DNA of 64,000 nt. It comes from Microbotryomycetes sp. JL201 (Eukaryota > Basidiomycota > Microbotryomycetes). The position numbers and the translations under genes are program-made. The stretch lies in contig JAQYUZ010000025.1 in the NCBI GenBank assembly GCA_033819885.1, positions 1 through 64,000 on the forward strand. Reading direction: 5' to 3'. This document shows positions 33,238 to 42,801 of the stretch, piece after piece. The notes under the pieces were generated by a model. That model saw nothing but the letters and a program-made list of their open reading frames with translations, ran no database searches and had not been told where the DNA came from. Every line of letters begins with the position of its first letter. The first letter of the stretch is position 1.

Positions 33238-35088
33238 GACAACTGCTTCTCAACGTAAGTGGCTCGCCGTTTGTCCTACAGTCGCGTCTAGAAAGGCGCG
33301 TGATGGGTGGCAGAAAGCTGCTAAAGGTGCGTGCATGCAGTCGGTCCGCGCCCGAGCGGTCGGCGAAGACGAGGGTGGCATGCACAGCCGAGTATGCAGC
33401 AACAGACCCAAAGTGAAACGCTACATTGTACAACGACAAATATACATAACTGTGTTGGCATCAGCTTCCCGTCTGTTCCGGACAAAAAGATACGAATGTC
33501 GCAGACGGCGCATCGAGAGGCGGTCGTGATCGCTTGTGACAGCTCGAAAATCTCCTAGATGGAATTCCGCTGACGACGATTGCATATACATGACTCTACC
33601 CGTCTCGCTCTGCATACGTCTAAAATTCTGCCGTGCATGCAAACATTGGCGGGTGTGTGGGATGCTCGTGTCTCACTGCCCCTTGACCCGACCGCCTGGA
33701 TCCTGTCATGGCTCGAAACCTTGTGGATTTGGACGCTTTATCTCAATACAACAACTGTCCTATAAAAGCACGACTGGCATTTGCGTCTAATCAAACACCC
33801 TACATTCCTGCAGCCAGCTTTCCGTTTGTCAAAAGCACGCAAGCTGCATTTCTGTAAGTGTTTTCATGAACCCGCTGTGAAAGGCGTTGTTGCATGTACG
33901 AACGCGTGCTCGCTGTCGCAATCCTGTTCGGGTGTCTGAGATGGTGTATGGCTCGCAGAAAGGGGCGGCCGACACGATCGCGCGCGCGCGCGCTCGCGCT
34001 CTCAAGGCCACGCGAACGGGCTTCGATGAGATCGTCCAGACATTAAGAATGTTCGCACCGCGTGCGTGCGTGATGTACACATAACGTGCTTGTGGTTTCT
34101 GGACTGCACGTGGAGTTTGCTACAGGACTACCGGCTCGCAATGCAATTCGCTGACTTTCTGATTGATTTACTGTTATTTATGCTGCATCAAAATACGCGC
34201 TCTCCAAGCCTAGCACGACTTTAGCTACGACACTACAACTACAATCCCGTGCGCTGCTAGTTTCATTCGAAGTAAAGGAGACGCGTTCATTTCGAGCTTT
34301 AAGCTTCGGACTTGGACGCACCGCGACGCGACTAGGGCACAACCACGCGCCTGCGTCGGTCTTTCCTCATTCGAATACCTTTTCTGGGCTCACGTAAGCA
34401 GACAGAACACGCAAATGATACTACACATGCAACTATGTGCCGACAGCTGACGTGATGTCAAACGCGTGTAGGTTTCGGCCCCACTTTGGCATCAATTTCC
34501 GTTTCGAATCGAATTGCGCCTAGGGCCGCTGGCACGGACGATCTCGAACAAGACGCGACCTACGTCACCCCTTTTCTCGTTTGGCTGGACACGGTCGCGT
34601 GCGCAGTCACAACTCTCGTGAGTCGCGGGCGCGCGCACTGGCGTACCCCGGATTCTTTCCCCCGCACGCGCGCTGATCACTCGCACCCTTGCCTTCACTT
34701 TGTCGGAACCCGCTCCTCGCTCGCATCGGACTCGTGTGCGCATCCATTTTCCTTTTCTTGCACACTTGCATCCTCTCCGGCCTTTCTCATCCGCCACGCG
34801 ACACGACCTTGTTCCATTCTTGCATCTGTGTGTGCCTTGACGTGTGTTGTGTGTACGACTACGCGTGTTACATTTCTCGTCTGTCGCTAAAAACGGCCTG
34901 CGCGACTCTGACGGCTCTGCTGCTCGACTGCACCCGCCCACTGCCTCGGTATCGACTGCTGCACCACTTTGACAGTGTTGGCTCGTCAAGAGCGCGTCGA
35001 CCGAGCTCGCTGTTGCCGTTGCGGACTCAGGACGCGTCGGATTGCCCAGTCGCGCACGGACGCGCGCTGAAATCGAAAATACTCGACT
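33238..35088. other. Long gene-poor region upstream of the G1 cyclin
   Basis: About 1.85 kb with only short frames on both strands. It includes a short alternating CG run near 33980-33996 and T/C-rich stretches near 34700-34900. A long upstream region and leader are common for G1 cyclins, so much of this may be cyclin promoter and 5' UTR. No gene supported. Confidence 0.5.
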
Positions 35089-36748
35089 ATGGCTACACGA
35101 GTGAGCCAGCCGGCGTCACGGGCGTCGGCCTGCAGCAACAAGCGACGGAGCCCACCGACGAGTGCCGCGTCTCAGCTGTCCAAGCGGCGCGACTCGCCGT
35201 TGAGGGACGCCGTCCGGCGCACGCCGCCCGAGCTCATGTCGCAAGCCATGCAGCGCCAGCATGTGATGCATTTGCACAATACGGACAAGGACATGCAGGC
35301 ACTCCTCGAGGTTGACTACCGGGAAGACGTCAAGGCATACATGTACGAGATGGAGGTCAGTCGCTCTCGCCCGATCGTCCGCCTCGATCGTGCCGCACTG
35401 CTGCGGCTCCGACGACGCGACTGTGGGCTACGCGCTGAATTTTCCATTCTGCCAATAGACAAAGACGTTGGCATCAGTCGAGCTCATTGATCAGCAGCCA
35501 GAGCTGCAGTGGTACATGCGCGCGTACGTCGTCGACTTTTTGATCGAGATCCATCAGCAGCACCGGCTCCGGCCAGAGACATTGTACCTCGCCATCAACA
35601 TTGTCGACCGCTACGTCTCGCGGAGAATTGTCTTTAAAAAGCACTACCAGCTCGTCGGTTGCGCCGCGCTGTGGATCGCCGCAAAGTTTGAAGATGCAAA
35701 GGACAGAGTCCCAACCGTGCCAGAGCTGTGCCAGATGTGCGACGGCGCATACGACGAGTCGGCGTTCATTCAGATGGAAGGACACGTCTTGTCGACCATC
35801 AACTGGGTCATAGGCCATCCCACTAGCGAAGCTTGGCTCAGGCTCGCTTGCACGACCGGACCGGTTGAGGACCAGCGCACGCAGCACGTCGCCAGGTTCC
35901 TCATGGAGATTACGCTCTTCACGCGGGAGTACATTCCTTTCAAACCGTCAGAGCTGGCACACGCTTCTCTATTGCTGGCGCGCTTCATGCTCGGCAAATC
36001 GCGTCGTGTGAGTCGGCCTGCCAAGACGGGTCTCCCGAACCAAAAAGAAAAAGAAGGAAACTGACTCGAGTACGGCGAGCAGATCCTCGATGAGACTGGT
36101 CGTGTGCTCGACATCATCAAGATGCTCGACACATATCTTTCGACGTCGTTGAACAAAGTGTCTGCCATCCTTGTCAAAAAGGTACGTCAGGCTCTTGCGC
36201 GCGTATCCAGCGTCGAAGCAGCAAAAGTTTACCAATGCCTTTCGTTACAGTACTCGTATCCATTCTACTCTCGAGCGTCAACATTCGTCAGTGAATGGTA
36301 CCTGTCGGGCAAGCGGTTCTCGTTCCAGCAATGGACTCATCCCTCGACGCCGGCCCGACACGTCTTGCTCAGGTCGTCGCCCGGCACAGCTGGTGGCGCT
36401 GCTACGTCATCGTCGAGCGCGTACACTTCGAGTCCGGCGTCAAATATGTCCATGTACTCTGACTCGTCATTCGAGTTTGAGGGACCGTCTGAGCCGCAAA
36501 CGCCGCTCACGCCTTTGCCGCCTTATTCGAGTGCCGATCCGTTCTCTGCCGCGACTACCGGCAAGGAGAACGCGCCAAGACCGAGTAACAAGCGACCAGG
36601 ACCGGTTTCTCACCACCCGCATCATGAACAGCACTATCAATTGCCTCCAAACCGACCGCCGCTGCACTCTGCCGACCATTGGGACATGAACGCGTCGGCG
36701 GCGGCAATGTCGGTTCCGGATACAGCCGTGCCATCCTATCACGCATGA
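35089..36748 (+). CDS. G1/S cyclin, Cln-like
   Basis: Activator of the cyclin-dependent kinase at cell-cycle Start. The start MATRVSQPASRASACSNKRR leads to an exon ending YREDVKAYMYEME, spliced to TKTLASVELIDQQPELQWYM and RAYVVDFLIEIHQQHRLRPE. The cyclin box continues with LYLAINIVDRYVSRRIVFKK, YQLVGCAALWIAAKFEDAKD and VPELCQMC, and the second cyclin fold includes LSTINWVIGHPTSEAWLRLA. The box pattern (RxxLVDFLIEIH type with KFED) is that of fungal Cln/G1 cyclins rather than B-type cyclins; there is no destruction box. The C-terminal 150 residues are Ser/Pro/His-rich with SP and TP sites, typical of phosphorylation-controlled turnover. Three introns (about 35356-35460, 36009-36069, 36181-36249). 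Confidence 0.85.
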
Positions 36749-37370
36749 TGACCTGCACGCGTCATTCCGATTTTCCCGCCTCGAGTTTCTGGTTTCGGGT
36801 TTCCTTTTTGGGTCAAGGGTTCAGGGCGCATTCTTCTCTTCTCTCGACATCGCTTGCACAAAACGACGCGGTATTCCTTCCCTCACCGTTTACAACGTTC
36901 CTGCCCCCTATGTTTCTTCGCCTTTCGTCGACGTCACTTATCATTGTTTCATCTAGCCTTAGAACTGTTCGAGCTTGTGCATAGCCCCTTCGGGCGCCCT
37001 CCTGCTTTTCGCCTTGTCACATTCTTCACCACACAGCTAACCAACCTTGTTTTATCATTTGCATCATATTCTCTTCTTAGCTTCTACGCGCTCTCTCTCT
37101 CTCTCCCGTGTAGATTCTGGGGCTGGTACTCTCTCTCTCTCTCTCTCTCTCGCGTGCGCGCACGCGAGTGTCAGTGGCGAACATACACGCTTGCTTCTCT
37201 TCTGATAATAAAGAAAGGAATTCAAAACTGAATCCAAGCGAGCTTCACTGCCAGTGAATTTTTTGGAAAGCGAGAGAACGCCAGCCATGCTCGAAGAATG
37301 AACATTTCGAACCTCGAAATACAACAACGAACGAATCGAAACGCGCTCTCCTTTTGTCCATCAAGTGTTT
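36749..37370. other. Convergent 3' region of the cyclin and RRP4
   Basis: T/C-rich, no supported gene. It carries the CT microsatellite described separately. Confidence 0.55.
37091..37151. repeat. CT/AG dinucleotide microsatellite in two blocks
   Basis: CT repeats at 37091-37105 and 37129-37151, separated by 23 bp, followed by a short GC-alternating palindromic stretch (cgtgcgcgcacg). It lies in the 3' region between the convergent cyclin and RRP4 genes. Confidence 0.9.
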
Positions 37371-38976
37371 TTAATGGTCCAACTCTGCCTCTTGCCTCTT
37401 TTTTGTAGCTACAAGCTTCAACAATTTGAAGGCAACGTCTGGTCTGGTCAACTGGTCAAGTTTGTCATCTTTGACCAAGTCGAAACTCGATTGATAAGTT
37501 TGTGCGATCAAGTCTGCAGAGATGGGCACGCAGTGTGAAGACAAGATTGAGATGACGAGGGCCGTCCGAGAGATTGACAAGCGAACTTGAGGTGAAATGT
37601 CCTTTTTGGGGGGAGGGGGTTCCGACACTTGTCAGCTTGTTTCTCAAGGGGCTGTGCGAGAGTTAGAAGTGGCACGTACCTCGTTCTGCGAGCTGTAGAC
37701 GCTTTCATTCGATTCTTCGCCAAATCCTGCGTCGTCCATGGCACCATCGTTGGCGATCCCTCTTGCCTTGGTCACAGTCTTTGACACCCAAATGTAGCCG
37801 TTCAACCCGATAATCAAGTCGACACCGTAAGGCAGAGAGTGAAAGTGTGACTTGAGTCGAAGAATGAGCGAGGGCGGAACAATTACGAGTGTGCCGTTCT
37901 TGAGCTGTCGTTAGATAGGCAAGATCAGAAAAGGCTTTGAGAGACAGCATAACTTTTTCTGACCTTGCCATACTTGAGCGAACGAGTGTGCAGACTCATA
38001 GCTCCGTCCGCAAAGAATGCTTGCACTTCTGCGACAAGCAAATCACCTTCTTGGAAGAAAGTTCGCATCTGAAGCTCGTCACTCTCAAGTTTGCGACGCT
38101 GTTTGACAAATTCATCGGTCAGTATCGCAAGACACGGTTGTTTTGACACATCAGTGATGCACTGACTTGCCTGCACACCATCGGGCAAGTTGATGGAGGA
38201 CAGCATGAGGACAGCGTTTTGAGCTGCGTGAGCTTCGACCTTCCACCTCCTAGGGCCGACCTGCAATGATTCGTAGACGTGGCAAGGTCAACGAAGCATT
38301 TTCTTTGTCTGAGCGAGTGTCACGTTCGAAGTCACTGACCTCTGCGATCCTGCCAATGACCAGGTCTCCAACTTCGGGTCGATACCTGCGTTGTGGCGTG
38401 GGACACCGAGTTGTAAGTGGCCAGCTCCACGTAGATTCCGACTGGTCCCTAGAAATCTGAACGAACGATAATTCACCTTGTTCTGAGGGGTTTGACAGAG
38501 ACGAGTTTGTTGACGCGTTCGACCGAGCCTGCAACGCTCGCCACGACCTGGTCACCATGAACGTATGTCCCGTGACCTCTGCAGCACCGCATTAAGACAC
38601 AATCAGTGGATTTTTTCTCTAGCTTCGTTCGTCGCAATCAAGTGCGCAACAGGTACGCTCGAGAACCTCGACGACCGAGCGTTTCGGGAGAGACGGAAAT
38701 GTACCTCATCCACTCTTGCTTGTCTGCAATATGTTGTCCAGGCATAGCCAACATGCTCATCCTGTCTAGTCGCACGTCGTCACCGTCGTCATCGTCCATG
38801 GCAACGTCGCTGTCTTCATCGTCGCGGCGCAAGTCTGTCACGTGCAGCGCAACATTGTCCTCGTCGCTCTTGATATCATCGTCCTCCTCATCATCATCTA
38901 TCCTTCTCTTAATCAGCGGTCGACTGCTCGCGGACTGGCTCGTGATCCGGAACATTTTGTTTGAAAGTGAAAGCAT
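37371..38976 (-). CDS. RRP4: RNA exosome cap subunit Rrp4 (EXOSC2)
   Basis: S1/KH cap protein of the RNA exosome, in nucleus and cytosol, for RNA 3'-end processing and decay. The likely start is [20 protein letters not shown] (Met at 38955 is an alternative). An acidic stretch follows ([15 protein letters not shown]) that is longer than usual. The family core then reads [40 protein letters not shown] and [20 protein letters not shown]; the S1 domain continues with [20 protein letters not shown] and [11 protein letters not shown], and the KH-like part with [20 protein letters not shown] and [17 protein letters not shown]. The C-terminus is [17 protein letters not shown]. Six or seven introns. 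The start is about 130 bp downstream of the CON7-like stop on the same strand. Confidence 0.93.
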
Positions 38977-39107
38977 TTTGACAAGTGCGCTGCGACAAGT
39001 CTTACATGGTTTTGCCATTCCAGAGACAGACGCAGAGAAACAACGATTAAAGAAAACAAAGTGTGTACTGGACCGGCCGACAACAATTTGTAAAATGGGA
39101 ATGGAAA

Positions 39108-41382
39108 TCAAACTTTCTGCAATTGACCAGTCTCTTCGACATGTCCTATGCCGCCGCCAAAATCTGTCGTCGCACCATTGGCGCTCGCGTCGTTCAAATC
39201 AACGAGCGTGTGTTCGTCTTCTTCGATCAAACCTCCAGCGCCAGCTTCTGCGACGTCACTGAGGCTACCACCGTTGTAACCGAGAATAGGCTGAGGTGCC
39301 TTGAGTTCGGATATTCCAGGCAACGACATACGGCGAGGTAATGGCATCGCTCCACTGGCTCCATTGACGTTCGTCGAAAACCTCGCTTGGCTGGACGAGG
39401 GAGCGAACGACGACGCGTAACCGAACGCGGGCGCGCCATAATGGTTCGGCGCAGTGACTGGTCGACTCGGAGACGAAGATGCGTCGAGCATGGCAGTGGA
39501 AGGGTTGGCAAACATGCCTGCCTGACCGCCGCTGATAAACATCGGATGCGGCTGCAAGGCCATCGCGTGCGGATACAAGCTGGCCCCGGCACTCGTCACG
39601 GTTGGGTCGACGTAAGCTGCCCCAGGCGCGGGCGGTAAGGGCATCTGCGTTGGAAACATGGACATCGACCCGTGTGTCGTCACGAGCGGAGCTGGAACGT
39701 TGTAATGGTATTCGCCGGCAGACGTCGACGGTCGGGGTCGCTCGGACGACTTCGCCTTCAGTGACTTTGTATCGACCGGTCTGCCTTCTGCGGCGGCTTG
39801 TCGTGCCGCCTCTGCTGCCTCTCGCTTCTTGTTCTCTCTCCACTTTTTTCGCATTTCTTTGAACTCTGTTGACCCGATTGCTGTCAGCTGAGTAGACATT
39901 CGACAGGGACTCAGTGCGGTACTGACCTGCAGGAGTGCTACGCGGGCCGTGCTTTTGCATTGTCTTGTGCGAGTTCAAATGATTGAGCGTGCCATACGCT
40001 TTTGTGCAGCCAGGGTAGTTGCAAGCATATAGCCGCTCGATCTCGTCGTATCTTCTTCGCGGCCGCTTCTGCTGTCCCGCACTTGCGACAAAGTTGTAGG
40101 TTTTCGCAGGCCCTGCGCTCGACTCGACAGGCTTGCCGACGGTCGTGTACGGCGAGCGCAGGAGCAGCGGCTGAGTTTGGGCGCGCGTGTGCGACGACGT
40201 CGGTCGCGAAGACTCTGCCGTCGTTGGTCTCGATTGAGACGATGCCGGTAGCAAGTCGCGAGGATCGGCAAGTGTTGGCGCCATGCCGGTTGCCGAGAAC
40301 GTCGAAGACGGGAACGTGAGCGCGCGTGCTTGTGTCGGTGCCTGGGGTGGCGCATACAAGAAAGGATTGTTCGACGAGATTGGTGATGGCTGACCGTCAG
40401 ACCCGCCGGACGAGTATCTGAGATCGTCGCCGAGGCCGTTGTCGACAACGGCGTGCGGTGGCAAGCCTGGAATATCAGGCAAGCTGAATCCTCTCTCACG
40501 CGCGCCCTCGTATGCCTGCTGATGCGACATGGCATGTGGATGTTGATGTGATGCCATGTCGAGATGCGAGGTCGAGTAGAGTGGGTTGGGCCCCACGGGG
40601 CTTGGATCTTGCGAGTCGACAGCGTATTGGAACGACGGCTGGTACGCAAACGGAGCGCCGGAGTCTGGCTGGGACGTGTAGAACGACGATGGCCCGCTGT
40701 ACGCACCCAAGTAAAAGGGTGCAGCAGCGCTTGACGGGGCAGTCATCGGCCTTGTGTTGCCAATGTTGACGGCCGGATTCAGCGTATGCTGGTGCATGGC
40801 AACGCTGTATCCCGGGGCAAACAAGCCCTGTCCGCCGCTCGTTTGCGAGTACTGGCCTTGCAGAAACGGCTGGGCGGCGATGGCGGAGGCGGCGGCGACG
40901 GCGTTTGGCGAGGGTGCGCCGTATAAACTGCCGCCATTCGTTCCCGGTTGCTGTGCCTGCATGACAAGCTGTTGATAGGCCTGGGACAGTCGGTCGAGGT
41001 GGGCGTGGGCGGGCTCGGGCGCGTGTTGGCTGCGGTCGGCGCCGACGCCGATCAAGCGCTCACGGGTGTCACAAGCGGCGTCGCCAGCTGGCGCTTGCTG
41101 CAAGCTCGACTGTTCTACTTCTGCTCGACCACTGCCGTCGACGAGCGTGTCGAACGACGACGTGCACGGCCCAGACGAGGCGGAGACGGCGGCGGAGGCC
41201 AAAGGTGTCACGGCACCACGCGGTGAAGGCGAATGGATCAAGCGACTGCTGCCGGCAGGCTGGTCGAACCACGACAGGTGGACCGGAGTGGCCGAACGTG
41301 GGGTGCTGGCCAACGACGCAATGGCGGCGTTCGAGACGGGCAACGGCGAACGAAGAGCGAGTCGACCGTCGATCACTTGCAT
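39108..41382 (-). CDS. Con7-like C2H2 zinc-finger transcription factor
   Basis: The start is MQVIDGRLALRSPLPVSNAA. A Ser/Pro/Gln/Ala-rich region of about 410 residues with an S-phi-P-D-I-P-like motif (FSLPDIPGLPPHAVVDN) precedes one C2H2 finger: RRYDEIERLYACNYPGCTKA and YGTLNHLNSHKTMQKHGPR, spliced to EFKEMRKKWRENKKRE. This 'CxYPGCxKAYGTLNHLNxHxxMQKHGxxRxPxEFKExRKxW' block is diagnostic of the Con7 family, which in filamentous fungi controls cell-wall and morphogenesis genes and infection structures. The C-terminal 230 residues are again low complexity with an acidic patch (LIEEDEHTLVDLNDAS). One intron, inside the block after the finger. Confidence 0.87.
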
Positions 41383-42801
41383 TCAATTTGCTAAGCAAAA
41401 CCGCGCAAAAGGGGCCTCGCGTAGCCAGCAATGTACTCGGGCACGTCCTCGTGAACCTGCACATACCAAAACTGTTAGCCGTGTCCAGGGGTTTCCGAAT
41501 TATCCGCGCTTGACCACCAGCTCGCGCCGCTCCGGAGTGGCGCTGGCGGTTCGAGGCTCGTTCCAGAACACAACTCACTTTGCTTGCACACCAAAGAGCG
41601 GTTCAGCAGCCGTTTCAAGCTCTTACAAGAACGATGGGCAACGCTGACGTTGGAAAGCCCGCCTCGGTCGCGGTGCACCGATCCGCGCTAGCGTGCTTCC
41701 TCTGTCTTGGACTACAGGACGCGCGCGCAAAACGAGACAGGCCTGCAAGTCAGTAATGTCGACCACACACACACAAGCACCGACCACTCGCGGCCTTTGC
41801 ACACGTAATACCCGTATCGCGAATCTCGCAAATGACGACGCTCAAAATGAACCGCAGCAATGCAGGATATCTTCGGAAATGAAATGTGCGACGACGAAAA
41901 GTGACGCGATCCTATTCGAAGCCCTCGCGAACACAATTGAAGAAGAATGGCAAGCTCGTGACAAGGCTGTTGCTGTGTGTCATGCGGGTCCTTGAGGCTT
42001 GCGGTAGTTTGCCGAACCGGCGACCTCACATCGCCGGCGCACGTCCGTCTCGCGCGATTCTCGAGCACAGTATTCGTCGGCAAGAGATAAATTGGTATTC
42101 ACACATCGAAAGTTCATGCTCGGAATGCTGGTTGCAGGATTGCCAGAAAGTGCAGAAGAAGCTTTAAAGATCAGCCGCCACGCAACTGAATCTTGAACGG
42201 GAATCCATCCAACCACTTGAGAACGCGCTGCTCAATCTTTGAAAGATACATCGCCTACAGGGGTCCGCTTCCTGGCAGCAGCTCAAGTGCGCCAGCGCAA
42301 TCCATGAACAAGGGAGTCTGCCGAGGATTTCGGAGGCAGATTGCATTACGCACAAACGATAAATCTTGAGTCGCTTTATGCGATGGCTTGTAAGCTCCCC
42401 GAGCACGTGAGGTTTGACCCGTCTTCGGGAGATACAGGCGGGCGACCCATCGTGGCGAGTCTGTCGAGAATGACACGCATCCCATCATTGTCAGTCGAAC
42501 AGCACTTGAGACTTGCACATCACGAGGAACAGCACCGGTCGAGCCATGATCTCATCTTGTCTCAGCACTGACATGGCGAGCGACACATATTCACGTCTAA
42601 AGTAGACGGATTGCAAGCGTAAAGCCGTTTCCATTGAAATGCATCAACTTGATCAACCTAAAGACTCCCATCAGATCCAGGCACAAGACAAGACTGTTAC
42701 CCAATACTTTGTTTTATCCTTTTTTCCTCGTATTTCCCTTCATCACCGTCAAACCGCGGCGAGACCCTTGCATGTTGCCGCCTCGCGGCATTGTGCTTCT
42801 T
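41383..42801. other. Intergenic upstream of the CON7-like gene
   Basis: About 1.4 kb with short frames on both strands and no motif. It holds the CON7-like promoter and the 3' end of the cysteine-rich gene. Regulators of this type often have long upstream regions. Confidence 0.45.

Noticed and set aside
37129-37170. Transcription terminator hairpin after the CT repeat
   Set aside because: The GC palindrome is short and eukaryotic 3' ends do not use such hairpins. Treated as low-complexity sequence.
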